The notes beneath the pieces were generated by a model that worked only from the letters and a program-made list of their open reading frames with translations, made no database searches and was not told the DNA's origin. The translations under genes and the position numbers were made by a program. A stretch of DNA of 64,000 bases from Streptomyces sp. 3214.6 (GTDB lineage Bacteria; Actinomycetota; Actinomycetes; Streptomycetales; Streptomycetaceae): the NCBI RefSeq assembly GCF_900129855.1, contig NZ_LT670819.1:2046001-2110000 (forward strand), given 5' to 3'. This document shows, in pieces, positions 27,532 to 37,071 of this stretch (position 1 is its first letter; every line of letters starts with the position of its first letter).

Positions 27532-29174
27532 ACCGGAACAGTGCCTGGCACCTGCTGCGTACGGCCGCTCCGGGGCGCGGCCTCCTGACCGGCATGCTGT
27601 TCGCCGTGGCGGCAGAACTCAGCGGCGCCGCACTGCTCGGTGTGTCCGGCTGGTTCCTGACGACCTGCGCCGTGGTCACCCTCCAGGCCAACACCGCCTG
27701 GTCCTGGATGTACCCCTCGGGTGCCGTCCGGGCACTGGCCCTGACCCGCACCGGTCTGCGCTACCTCGAACGCCTGGCCAACCACCGGGCCCTGCTGAAC
27801 GCCCAGGTGGCCTTGCGCGCTCGGCTGGCCCACGGCGCTGCCCACCTCACCCCCCGTGAGCTGCGCGGACAACGCGACGGGACGCTGCTCACCCGGCTCA
27901 CCGCCGATGTGGAGACCGTCGCGGGCCTGCCCGCGAACGCCATCGCACCGCTGGTGGCAGCGGTCATGACCGGGTGCCTGGTCGATGCCCTGCTGCTGTG
28001 GGCCGTGCCGGTCCTGGGAATGGCCGAACTCATCGTCTGGGCAGTCGGCCTCGCCTGTGCCCGGCACGCCCACCACCGCGCGCGGACCCACCTCGCCTAC
28101 GCCGCCGACGCCAGGGCCGCATTCCGTACGGCGCTGCTCGGCAGTCGGGCGGCCTTCAACGAGCTGCGCTGCCTGGACGCCCTGCCGCAGGCTCAGCAGA
28201 CGGCGACGAGCGCCATGGCCGCCGTCGAGTCCGCCGAGTGGGCCGCTGCCCGGGCCGAACGGCACGGCCGACTGGCGCTGCGTCTCCTTGCCGCACTGGG
28301 GCAGGCGGCGGTACTGGTCATCGCCCTGCGCGCCGCCCCGGCCCAGCCGATCGCCGTCGTGGTGGGCGAGGTGCTGCTCGTTGCCGCCAAGTGGGAGCTC
28401 CTGGAGAGACTCCCCGGGCTGATGCAGCATCTGGCCCAGGCCAGGGACGCAGCCGGGCGCCTGGCCTCCCTCGCCGCCGAGACGCACCCGGTCGGCCCGG
28501 CGGGCCCCCGACGGGAGGTCGTGCGCTCCGTCGAGACGGACGGCCTCCCGCTCGTCGGTTCGGCCGCGGAACTCACGATGACCGTGAAAGGCCCGGCACT
28601 GGTCCTGGTCACCGGCCCGAACGGCAGCGGCAAGTCGACGCTGCTCGGCCAACTGGCCGGGCGCGTACCAGTCCCTGCCGGCACGGTGCTCCTCGGCGGC
28701 ACGCCCGTGCCCGAGCTGCCTGCCTCGGCCCTCGCCGAGACGGTCACCCTCGTCGAGGCCGACGACTGGCTGGCCGACGACACGGTCGCGGCCAATCTGC
28801 GTCAGGCGGCACCGTCGGCCGGCACCGCCGAGCTACGTGACGCGCTGGAACTCGTCGGCTTGTCGGCCTTGCCACTCGACACACCAGTGGGCCCCGGCGG
28901 ACGCCTGCTGTCCCAAGGGCAGCGCAGGCGCCTCGCCACGGCACGCGCTGTACTGAGGCGTCCACCGATCCTGCTGCTCGACGAGCCGGTGGCCGGACTG
29001 GACCGCCCCACCGCCGAGGCACTCCTCGCCGCCCTGCCCGAGGCACTGCCCGAGACCGCACTGGTGATCGCCCTGCAGGAGCAGGACCTTGGCATTCTCA
29101 GGCGGACACCGACCGCCGTCGTGCGGCTCGGCCAAGCCGCCGAACGACCGCTCCGGGCCGGGAGCGCGGCCTAG
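27528..29174 (+). CDS. cydC: CydC ABC exporter half
   Basis: 548 residues, an ABC exporter half with six predicted transmembrane helices (LLGVSGWFLTTCAVV, VAAVMTGCLVDALLLWAV and others), Walker A GPNGSGKST, a degenerate signature LSQGQRRR, Walker B PILLLDEPV and a switch His replaced by Gln (ALQEQD). The start ATG overlaps the stop of cydD (ATGA). It pairs with CydD for assembly of the bd oxidase. The same frame open upstream of 27528 is an antisense-like shadow, not coding. Confidence 0.92.
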   Translation: MNRNSAWHLLRTAAPGRGLLTGMLFAVAAELSGAALLGVSGWFLTTCAVVTLQANTAWSWMYPSGAVRALALTRTGLRYLERLANHRALLNAQVALRARLAHGAAHLTPRELRGQRDGTLLTRLTADVETVAGLPANAIAPLVAAVMTGCLVDALLLWAVPVLGMAELIVWAVGLACARHAHHRARTHLAYAADARAAFRTALLGSRAAFNELRCLDALPQAQQTATSAMAAVESAEWAAARAERHGRLALRLLAALGQAAVLVIALRAAPAQPIAVVVGEVLLVAAKWELLERLPGLMQHLAQARDAAGRLASLAAETHPVGPAGPRREVVRSVETDGLPLVGSAAELTMTVKGPALVLVTGPNGSGKSTLLGQLAGRVPVPAGTVLLGGTPVPELPASALAETVTLVEADDWLADDTVAANLRQAAPSAGTAELRDALELVGLSALPLDTPVGPGGRLLSQGQRRRLATARAVLRRPPILLLDEPVAGLDRPTAEALLAALPEALPETALVIALQEQDLGILRRTPTAVVRLGQAAERPLRAGSAA

Positions 29175-29175
29175 G

Positions 29176-29540
29176 TGTTCTGTCCGGGGAGGTTGTGGAC
29201 GGGTGAGTCAGGTATCGGCTGAGGGATCTTGAACAGGTGAGGGCCTTCCGGTTCGGTGTGGATTGCGACGTCCACACCAACCAGAAAGGCCCTCGTGGTC
29301 CACCGTAATGCACCCCTGACCGAGACCGGACGACTGCGTCTGGCCCGCTGCGTGGTCGAGGACCACTGGCCGTTGCGGCGGGCCGCCGAGCGTTCCCAGG
29401 TCTCACCCACCACGGCCCAGCGATGGGCTGAGCGTTACCGGCAGTTCGGCGAAGCCGGGATGTCCGACCGTTCCTCCCGGCCGCGCACAAGCCCGCGCCG
29501 GACCCCGACCCGCACCGAACGCCGGATCATCAAGGTCCGA
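29176..29540 (+). mobile_element. Truncated IS481-family insertion sequence
   Basis: The left end may start at TGTTCTGTCC just after cydC. After a hairpin leader, a GTG at 29295 opens the N-terminal HTH part of an IS481 transposase: HRNAPLTETGRLRLARCVVE, WPLRRAAERSQVSPTTAQRW and PRRTPTRTERRIIKVR. The frame is cut at ~29540, where a dps fragment begins. The DDE catalytic domain and the right end are missing, so the element cannot move. Confidence 0.88.
29239..29294 (+). terminator. Long hairpin in the IS481 leader
   Basis: GAGGGCCTT and AAGGCCCTC pair at the base, CGGTT/AACC and TGTGGA/TCCACA pair further in, and the transposase GTG follows directly. It can stop transcription entering from cydC and hide the transposase start, a usual IS strategy. 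Confidence 0.55.
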
Positions 29541-29684
29541 CCAGGTGCAGCTGGTAGAAGGTCGCCCCGCGCATCAGCCAGTGATGCTTCTTGTAGAGGC
29601 CGTAAAGGATCTGGGTATCGGCCAGGACCTTGTTGAGGCGCTGGGCGGAGTACATGCGCGCCTCGTAGGAGAGACCGAGAGGGA
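29540..29684 (-). pseudogene. Internal dps fragment fused to the IS481 remnant
   Basis: These 145 bp match 17619-17763 of the dps gene with only two differences that I can see, in the same orientation. They encode PLGLSYEARMYSAQRLNKVL through KKHHWLMRGATFYQLHLV in the minus direction. Neither the start nor the end of dps is present. The left border coincides with the break in the transposase. Confidence 0.92.
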
Positions 29685-29999
29685 GGCAGTGCACTGCGTG
29701 CGAGGTCCCTGCTTCGCGCCGACCGTGTGAGCCGGCGAGCGGCGAGGATCCCGTGAATTCGGTGCGCGGATGAGCCGGTGCACGGCGAGGCAAAGACCAG
29801 TGCACTGGCAGGACAGGGCAGCACATCGGTCGTGCCTATCGTGATGGCGAAACATCCTCCCGCACAGGGCTTGTCCTGGTTTCTCACGGCACGACCAGTG
29901 TCGCTCGAATTCATTCTCGGTCGACTGAAACAGCCCTCCTCCGTCGCCGCCGGTCATGACTCGATTCGAAGTCGTCATTCCCCAAGGGGGTTTCCAGAG
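29685..29999. other. Non-coding leader of the amidohydrolase
   Basis: It contains the composite promoter at 29789-29842, a CAGTGCACTG palindrome at 29688 that recurs inside that promoter, and ~150 nt of presumed leader. The open plus frame from 29778 has no family-like sequence and is not considered coding. Confidence 0.5.
29789..29842 (+). promoter_or_regulatory. Composite activator promoter, amidohydrolase copy
   Basis: GGCAA (29789-29793), core GTGCACT, diverged proximal half GGACA (29811-29815), 21 nt, TATCGT (29837-29842). It is weaker than the other copies at the proximal half but has the same spacing. It directs transcription to the gene at 30000. Confidence 0.62.
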
Positions 30000-31895
30000 A
30001 TGTCAGCAATGCCGGTCGGCGGGCTGGTTCCGCAGCCCATCGACGATGCCGCAGAGCTCATCGTCCGAAACGCGAAGATCCATACCGGGGATCCGGGCCG
30101 TCCGCATGCGGAGGCGCTCGCCGTCCGCGACGGCGTCATCACGGTCATCGGTGACGACAAGGACATGGCTCCCCACGTGGGCATGACCACGAAGGTGGTC
30201 GACGCACTCGGACGACGGATGATCCCCGGCCTCAACGACGCCCACCTGCACGTGATCCGCGGCGGACTGAACTACGTACTGGAACTGCGCTGGGACGGAG
30301 TGCGCAGCCTGCGTCAGGGTCTGGCGATGCTGCGTGAGCAGGCCGCTCGCACCCCGAAGGGCCAGTGGGTACGGGTGGTGGGCGGCTGGTCGGCCGAGCA
30401 GTTCGCCGAACGCCGGCTGCCGACCGTCGCCGAACTGAACGCCGCCGCCCCGGACACCCCGGTGTTCGTCCTGCACCTGTATCAGTCGGCCGTGCTGAAC
30501 CGGGCGGCGCTCAAGGCCGCCGGCTTCACCAGGGACACTCCCGACCCCAAGGGCGGCCAGATCGTGCGCGGCCGGGACGGGGAACCGACCGGCATGCTGC
30601 TCGCCGCACCCAGCGCCCTCATCCTCTATTCGACCCTGGCCAAGGCGCCGGTACTGGAGAGCGAGGAGGACCGGAAGACCTCCACCCGGCATTTCCTGCG
30701 CGAGTTGAACAGATTCGGACTGACCTCGGCGATCGACGCCGCCGGCGGGTTCCAGAACTTCCCCGACAACTACGCCACCGTCATCGAACTGGCCAAGGCC
30801 GGACAGTTGTCGATGCGTATCGCCTATCACCTGTTTCCGCAGACCGCGGGTCAGGAAATCGACGACCTCGCCCGCTGGATCCAAATGGCCCGCCCCGAAG
30901 ACGGGGACGAATGGCTGCGCCTCAATGGTGCGGGCGAGAACCTCACCTGGGCGGCGGCGGACTTCGAGAACTTCGCCCAGCCGCGTCCGGAACACACACC
31001 TGATTACGAGGTGGAGTTCGAGAAAGCGGTGCGCCTGCTCATGGAGAACGGCTGGGGATTCCGGCTGCACGCCACGTATGACGAGACGATCCGCCGCGAT
31101 CTCGCGGTGTTCGAGAAGCTCGCCGCGGAAGGGCTCTTCCCGGCCGGGAACCGATGGCTGTTCGATCACGCGGAGACCGCCTCCCCGGACAGCCTCGACC
31201 GTGTCGCCGCCCTCGGCGGCGCCATGTCCGTGCAGAACCGCCTGTCCTTCCAGGGCGAGGCGTTCCTGCGGCGCTACGGCCCGGGAGCAGCCGCGGACGC
31301 CCCGCCGATCCGGGCCATGCTGGACCGCGGACTGACCGTGGGCGCCGGCACCGACGCCACCCGGGTCTCCACGTACAACCCCTGGGTCGCGCTGCACTGG
31401 CTGGTCAGCGGCCGCACCCTCGGCGATCTGGCGCTGCGCCCGCCGGCGAACCGCGTCGACCGGCAGACGGCGCTGGCGATGTTCACGCGCGCCGGCGCCG
31501 CACTCACCGGCGAGGACGAGGTCAAGGGCGTGCTGCGGCCGGGATGTTACGCGGACCTCGCGATCCTGTCCGAGGACTACTTCGCCGTGCCGGAGCCGGA
31601 CATCGCGCACATCGAGTCGCTGCTGACGGTGACCGGCGGCCGGATCGTGTACGCCGCCGCCGAGTACGAGGGGCTCGACGAGGAACTTCCTCCCGTCAGC
31701 CCGGCCTGGAGCCCGGTCGCGCACTTCGGCGGCTACCAGGCCGCGTCCCGCCACGCGGCGCTTGCCGGCGCCCGTCAAGCGGAGTCGCTCGGCCAGGCCG
31801 TCGCCGAATCGGAGCAGCACCGCCGGTGGCGCATCGCACGCGGGCACGCCCCGGACGTGGCGAGCACCCCCTTCGATCCCTGCTTCGACCTCTGA
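30000..31895 (+). CDS. YtcJ-type metal-dependent amidohydrolase
   Basis: A 631-residue amidohydrolase_3 TIM-barrel enzyme. The N-terminal beta sandwich is AELIVRNAKIHTGDPG, the metal motif is GLNDAHLHVIRGG, further ligand regions are WGFRLHATYDETIRRD and WLFDHAETA, and the late Asp is in GAGTDATRVSTYNPW. The C-terminal RPGCYADLAILSEDYF closes the sandwich. There is no signal peptide. AAGGGGG lies ~10 nt before the ATG. Homologues hydrolyse N-substituted formamides and similar compounds, but the substrate here is not predictable. It is followed by a cysteine hydrolase and DoxX and DUF1275 genes in the same direction. Confidence 0.88.
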   Translation: MSAMPVGGLVPQPIDDAAELIVRNAKIHTGDPGRPHAEALAVRDGVITVIGDDKDMAPHVGMTTKVVDALGRRMIPGLNDAHLHVIRGGLNYVLELRWDGVRSLRQGLAMLREQAARTPKGQWVRVVGGWSAEQFAERRLPTVAELNAAAPDTPVFVLHLYQSAVLNRAALKAAGFTRDTPDPKGGQIVRGRDGEPTGMLLAAPSALILYSTLAKAPVLESEEDRKTSTRHFLRELNRFGLTSAIDAAGGFQNFPDNYATVIELAKAGQLSMRIAYHLFPQTAGQEIDDLARWIQMARPEDGDEWLRLNGAGENLTWAAADFENFAQPRPEHTPDYEVEFEKAVRLLMENGWGFRLHATYDETIRRDLAVFEKLAAEGLFPAGNRWLFDHAETASPDSLDRVAALGGAMSVQNRLSFQGEAFLRRYGPGAAADAPPIRAMLDRGLTVGAGTDATRVSTYNPWVALHWLVSGRTLGDLALRPPANRVDRQTALAMFTRAGAALTGEDEVKGVLRPGCYADLAILSEDYFAVPEPDIAHIESLLTVTGGRIVYAAAEYEGLDEELPPVSPAWSPVAHFGGYQAASRHAALAGARQAESLGQAVAESEQHRRWRIARGHAPDVASTPFDPCFDL

Positions 31896-32025
31896 ACTCC
31901 CGGAAGGGGACCGGCCCTTGAGCCGCCCCTTCCAGGACACCCACCAGCTCCGTCCAACCGGACGGTTGTTCCTACGGCACGGACAGCAGTCCGCGCCACC
32001 GCTTACCGAGAAGGGCTCCACTCTC

Positions 32026-32688
32026 ATGGTCAACATCTCCGAGGTCACCGCCGCCCCCAGCCCCGACCTGCTCACCCCGGACAACTGCGCCGTGCTGTTC
32101 GTGGACCACCAGCCCCAGATGTTCTTCGGCACCGGCAGCGGCGACCGCACCGCCATCATCAACTCCACCGTGGGCCTGGCGAAGTCCGCGAAGGCGTTCG
32201 ACGTGCCGGTCGTGCTCAGCACCGTGGCCGCCGAGTCGTTCTCCGGCCCGATCATGCCGCAGCTGGCCGACGTCTTCCCCGAGCAGAAGATCATCGACCG
32301 CAGCACGATGAACGCCTGGGAGGACCTCGCCTTCGTCGAGGCGGTCAAGGCCACCGGCCGCAAGAAGCTCGTCATCGCCGGTCTGTGGACCGAGGTCTGT
32401 GTCGTCCTGCCCGCGCTCTCCGCCATCGCCCAGGGCTACGAGGTCTACGTCGTCACCGACGCCTCCGGCGGTGTCAGCCCGCAGGCCCATGAGCACGCGA
32501 TCCAGCGCATGGTGCAGGGCGGCGCGGTCCCGGTCACCTGGGTTCAGGTTCTCCTGGAGCTGCAGCGCGACTGGGCCCGTACCGAGACGTACGCCGCCGT
32601 CGGCGACGTGGTCAAGGAACACGGCGGCGCCTACGGCCTCGGGATGGTCTACGCGCAGGCCGTCATCGGCGCCCACGCCGCCGGCTGA
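32026..32688 (+). CDS. Isochorismatase-like cysteine hydrolase (YcaC type)
   Basis: 220 residues. The catalytic triad of the isochorismatase superfamily is recognisable: Asp in NCAVLFVDHQPQMF, Lys after the helix (KKLVIAG region), and Cys in GLWTEVCVVLPALSA followed by a cis-peptide region. It belongs to the YcaC-like hydrolases, often found next to YtcJ amidohydrolases and of unknown natural substrate. The ATG at 32026 is preceded by a GAAGGG at ~10 nt. It is in the same transcription direction as the amidohydrolase, 130 bp downstream, and probably part of one unit. Confidence 0.87.
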   Translation: MVNISEVTAAPSPDLLTPDNCAVLFVDHQPQMFFGTGSGDRTAIINSTVGLAKSAKAFDVPVVLSTVAAESFSGPIMPQLADVFPEQKIIDRSTMNAWEDLAFVEAVKATGRKKLVIAGLWTEVCVVLPALSAIAQGYEVYVVTDASGGVSPQAHEHAIQRMVQGGAVPVTWVQVLLELQRDWARTETYAAVGDVVKEHGGAYGLGMVYAQAVIGAHAAG

Positions 32689-32710
32689 TCCCTCCGCACG
32701 ACAAGAACGC

Positions 32711-32760
32711 CAGGAACAGGCAGGAACGGGCAGGAACGGGCAGGAACGGGCAGGAACACG
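32711..32760 (+). repeat. Five tandem decamers ending at the DoxX ribosome-binding site
   Basis: CAGGAACGGG is repeated five times in perfect 10-bp register (first and last copies with 1-2 changes), ending exactly at the ATG of the next gene. Each unit includes AGGAA, and the last serves as the Shine-Dalgarno sequence. Confidence 0.9.
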
Positions 32761-33285
32761 ATGGACTCTGGACTGTTGATCCTCCGACTGGCGGTGGGGT
32801 TGCTCATCGCCGGGCACGGGGTGCAGAAGGTGAGTTTCCGGCTCGGCGGAAACGGCCTGGCGGGCGGGACCGATGAGTTCCGCCGTGACGGGTTCCGCGG
32901 CGGCCGGCTGACCGCGCTCGTCGCGGGCGCCAGTCAGATCGGGTCCGGCCTGTTCCTGGCCGCCGGCCTGCTCACGCCCCTGGCCGCGATGGCCGCCATG
33001 GGCGTGATGACGGTCGCGGGCACCGTGAAACGGCCCAAGGGGCTGTGGGTGCAGAACGACGGCTACGAATACCCCCTCGTCCTCGTCGTCGTCTCCGCCG
33101 CACTGGCCCTGACCGGGCCCGGGCGGTGGTCCGTGGACCACGCGCTGGCCGTCACCCCCTGGCCGGCGTGGATCATCCTTTCCGCGATCGTGCTCGGGCC
33201 GGTGAGCGCACTGCTCACCCGCGCGGTGCTGCACCGGCCGGCCGACACAAGGGGAGAGACGCGATATGCGCGCACTGCTGAATGA
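32761..33285 (+). CDS. DoxX-family membrane protein
   Basis: A 174-residue integral membrane protein with four predicted helices: LLILRLAVGLLIAGHGVQK, LVAGASQIGSGLFLAAGLL, YPLVLVVVSAALALTG and WIILSAIVLGPVSALL. The G-H-G-x-Q-K motif at the first helix is typical of DoxX. DoxX proteins have been linked to thiol and oxidative-stress complexes in mycobacteria. Its 3' end overlaps the DUF1275 gene by 20 bp. Confidence 0.85.
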   Translation: MDSGLLILRLAVGLLIAGHGVQKVSFRLGGNGLAGGTDEFRRDGFRGGRLTALVAGASQIGSGLFLAAGLLTPLAAMAAMGVMTVAGTVKRPKGLWVQNDGYEYPLVLVVVSAALALTGPGRWSVDHALAVTPWPAWIILSAIVLGPVSALLTRAVLHRPADTRGETRYARTAE

Positions 33286-34003
33286 CGTGGTCCGCACCCT
33301 GATACCGCGCGGAGAAGAACATCACGGCCCGCTGCCTCCCTTGCTGCTGACTCTGACGGTGGCCACCGGCCTGGTCGACGCCGTGAGCTATCTGGCGCTC
33401 GGGCACGTCTTCGTCGCCAACATGACCGGCAACGTGGTCTTCCTGGGGTTCGCCCTGGCCGGCGCCGACGGCCTGTCCGCGCTCGCGTCCGTCGTCTCGA
33501 TGGCCGCGTTCCTCGTCGGCGCACTCGCGGGGGGCAGGCTCGGCACGCGGTTCGCCCTGCACCGCGGGCACCTGCTGCGCACGTCGACGGCCGTGCAGAC
33601 GATCCTGGTGGCGGTCACCCTCGTGGTCGCCGCCGTGTCGGACGGCAGAGTCACCACCGGCGTCCAGTACACCCTGATCGTGTTCCTCGGGATCGCCATG
33701 GGCCTGCAGAACGCGGCCGCACGCCGCCTCGGCGTCCCCGACCTCACCACCACCGTGCTGACCCTGACCCTGACCGGGCTGGCCGCGGACTCCACCCCGG
33801 CCGGCGGCGCGGCGCCGCGGCCCGGCCGCCGGATCCTGTCCGTACTGGCCATGTTCCTCGGCGCGTTCGCCGGCGCCGAACTCCTCCTGCACGGCCACCT
33901 CCTTCTCACCCTGGGTCTCGCTCTGCTGCTCCTCGCGGTGACCTCCGTGACCACCCACCTCTTGTCCACCGACGACGCCGCCTGGGCCCGACCAAAGCCC
34001 TGA
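33266..34003 (+). CDS. DUF1275 (YoaK-type) membrane protein
   Basis: 245 residues with six predicted transmembrane segments. The family start is PLPPLLLTLTVATGLVDAVSYLALGHVFVANMTGNVVFLG, and the later segment GLQNAAARRLGVPDLTTTVLT is also typical. Function is unknown, although a transport role has been suggested. It overlaps doxX by 20 bp, so it is coupled to it. Confidence 0.87.
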   Translation: MRALLNDVVRTLIPRGEEHHGPLPPLLLTLTVATGLVDAVSYLALGHVFVANMTGNVVFLGFALAGADGLSALASVVSMAAFLVGALAGGRLGTRFALHRGHLLRTSTAVQTILVAVTLVVAAVSDGRVTTGVQYTLIVFLGIAMGLQNAAARRLGVPDLTTTVLTLTLTGLAADSTPAGGAAPRPGRRILSVLAMFLGAFAGAELLLHGHLLLTLGLALLLLAVTSVTTHLLSTDDAAWARPKP

Positions 34004-34085
34004 GGCGGCCAGAGCGCCGGCGCGGGCGCGAGGGAGGGGGAATCACCCAGGACGCCGCACGACTCCTGTAAAGGCAGGGACCAGC

Positions 34086-35205
34086 ATGAGCTTCGCACCC
34101 TCACCACCAGAACCCGCCAAGCCGGACTCGCCCTGGGCGCCGCTCGCGGCGGGCGTCTTCCGGGCGCTGTGGATCGCCCAGTTGGTGTCCAACATCGGCA
34201 GCTGGATGCAGACGGTGGGAGCCCAGTGGCTGCTGATCGGGGACAACGCGGCTCTGGTGACTCTGGTACAGACCGCCTCCAGCCTTCCCATCGTGCTGCT
34301 CGCCCTGCCCTCCGGTGTCGTCGCCGACCGCTTCGACCGTCGTACGGTGCTGCTGGCCGCCCAGTTCGCCATGCTCACGGTCTCCTGCGTCCTGACGGCT
34401 CTGGCGTTCACGGACGCGCTCACCCCCGTTCCGCTGCTCGCGCTGACGTTCCTGCTGGGCTGCGGCACCGCGCTGATGGGCCCGGCCTGGCAGGCGATCC
34501 AGCCGGAACTGGTGGAACGCCGCCGGCTCCCGCAGGCGGCCGCGCTGGGCGCCGTCAACATGAACCTGGCCCGTGCCGTGGGACCCGCGCTCGGCGGCGT
34601 GGTGGTCGCGGCGGCGGGCGCGGGGTGGGTCTTCGCCTTCAACGCCGCCTCCTACCTCGGCATCGCGGCCGTCCTCATGCTGTGGCGGCGACCCGCGACG
34701 GCCTCGCCCGTCGCAGGGGACGAGAAGCTGCTGGCCGCGCTGTACGCCGGTCGCCGCTATGTGTGGCATGCGCCGGGCGTCCGCCGAGTCCTCCTGCGCA
34801 CGCTCCTGTTCATTCCCGGCGGCGCCGCCCTGTGGTCGCTGCTGCCGGTGATCGCGAGTCGCTCCCTCGGCCTCGGCTCGGACGGATACGGGCTGCTGCT
34901 GGGAGCGGTCGGCGGGGGTGCGGTGGCGGGCGCGTTCGTCCTGCCGCGGCTGCGTCGCGCGCTCGGCGCCAACGGCATTCTCGTCGCCGGCGCCCTGATC
35001 TTCGCCTGCGTTCTGGCGGTGCTGGCCACGGTCCGGATCCCGTGGCTGGTGGCGGTCGCGCTGCTGCCCGCCGGTCTCGCCTGGATCGGCGTCCTGTCCA
35101 CCCTCAACGCGGCCGTGCAGACACGGCTTCCGGGGTGGGTCAGGGCCCGCGGACTCGGCGTCTATCTCCTGGTCTTCCAGGGCGGTCAAGCCCTGACGGC
35201 GCCAC
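34086..35205 (+). pseudogene. MFS exporter (EntS/DHA3 type), 3'-truncated
   Basis: The frame starts FRALWIAQLVSNIGSWMQTVGAQWLL, continues with the MFS motif GVVADRFDRRTVLLAAQ and ~10 helices, and reaches GLGVYLLVFQGGQALTA. There the MFS sequence ends. The remaining codons to the stop at 35336 (PTRRAARRHPAP...) are antisense to a DUF5709 fragment. The last helices and the C-terminal domain are lost, so transport is doubtful. Confidence 0.82.
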
Positions 35206-35295
35206 TGGGTCCGACGCGTCGAGCAGCCCGACGTCATCCTGCACCTCGGAACCGTCCGGCTGGTAGACATCGTCGCCCATCGCTTCGTCAGCCAC
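35205..35295 (-). pseudogene. DUF5709 N-terminal fragment
   Basis: A GTG with GGAGG starts VADEAMGDDVYQPDGSEV, continues QDDVGLLDASD, then breaks at the MFS junction. This is the characteristic N-terminus of a small acidic DUF5709 protein. Only ~30 codons survive. It and the MFS gene meet tail to tail. Confidence 0.78.
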
Positions 35296-35468
35296 CTGCG
35301 CTCCCTCCTTGTCCGGGGCCCGACAGCTGGGGGTAGCCGCCCCCCAAGCCCGTCCACTGCACCGCGCCGTAGCGGCGAACGGTAAGGCCACCAGTGTCCC
35401 GCCCTGGATCCCTCGCCACCCCACCCGAAGGGGGGGAACCGTGCACTCCTGAGCAAGCGGTGGGCGCG

Positions 35469-35730
35469 CGGAGGCCGGCGGTGGCCGGCGACTGCGCCGG
35501 CGCGACCATGGCGACGGCTCTCACCATGGCTCTGGAGTGGCACTGGCGGCAGTACACCGACGACGAGTGCGAACTCGCCGGCCCACGGCCTCACCGCTGC
35601 GGGCCACTACGGCGGACCTCGCAGGCCTGCCTCCTGCCCTGGTCGTGACGGCGGAGCCGGACGTCGTGCGGGACGAGGGGGAACAGTACGCCCGCCTGCT
35701 GCGGCAGGCGGGCGTCGCCGTGACCGCGTC
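35469..35730 (+). pseudogene. Hormone-sensitive-lipase-type hydrolase remnant
   Basis: Two frames carry pieces of an alpha/beta_hydrolase_3 esterase: [20 protein letters not shown] (nucleophile motif GDSAG now GDCAG) with [11 protein letters not shown], then in another frame [20 protein letters not shown] and [20 protein letters not shown]. Internal deletion, frameshift and loss of both ends show decay. Confidence 0.8.
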
Positions 35731-35836
35731 CGCTGTCTGGGGACGGTGCGCCGTCTCCGGCCTCGGACGGTGAACCGCTGCCTGTCCGGTCGTGATGTGC
35801 AGCGTCGGGCTGGATCGCCCCACCGCCGAAGACATG

Positions 35837-35874
35837 CGGGAGCCGGGGCGCCTTCGCAGGCGCCCCGGCTCCCG
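35837..35874 (-). terminator. Strong hairpin terminator after the alpha/beta hydrolase
   Basis: A perfect 16-bp stem (CGGGAGCCGGGGCGCC and its complement) with a 6-nt TTCGCA loop lies 6 bp past the stop of the minus-strand hydrolase. Confidence 0.88.
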
Positions 35875-35879
35875 TTCGG

Positions 35880-36722
<843 letters not shown>

Positions 36723-36852
36723 CTACCTCGTTTCCGGAAATGAACTGGTGCGCGCGGCCACGGCCCCGCCTTGCAGGGAAGGACGCCGTCGTACCGGAAG
36801 ACCGGACCGTCGACGGCCGGTCGGCAGGCGTGGGCGGCACGGAACGCCTTTC

Positions 36853-36906
36853 ACGCTAGGGCGGACGCTGAGCCCCGTGTTGCCTCGCAGCGCACTGATC
36901 GTTGCC
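36853..36906 (-). promoter_or_regulatory. Composite activator promoter, alpha/beta-hydrolase copy (leftward)
   Basis: Reading left: GGCAA (36906-36902), core GTGCGCT, GGCAA (36884-36880), 21 nt, TAGCGT (36858-36853). It is one of the best matches to the consensus. Confidence 0.78.
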
Positions 36907-36935
36907 TGACGGCGCAGACCGCGAAAGCGCGGACA

Positions 36936-36989
36936 GGCAACGGCTCGGGCGCTCACAGGCAATGCGCCGTCGCCGTCCGTCCTTACCGT
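36936..36989 (+). promoter_or_regulatory. Composite activator promoter, alpha/beta-hydrolase copy (rightward)
   Basis: GGCAA (36936-36940), core GGGCGCT, GGCAA (36958-36962), 21 nt, TACCGT (36984-36989), pointing at 37072. It is back to back with the leftward copy. Confidence 0.77.
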
Positions 36990-37071
36990 CTGTTCGTACC
37001 TGAGGCTCTCCGCCCGGCCGGGCGTCCGGCCGGGAGCCGGCCGATCACCACCCTGCACAAGGAGTTGTGTC

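Noticed and set aside
29778..29999. N-terminal extension of the amidohydrolase
   Set aside because: The upstream codons are not family-like, and the composite promoter lies inside them; the ATG at 30000 has a proper ribosome-binding site.
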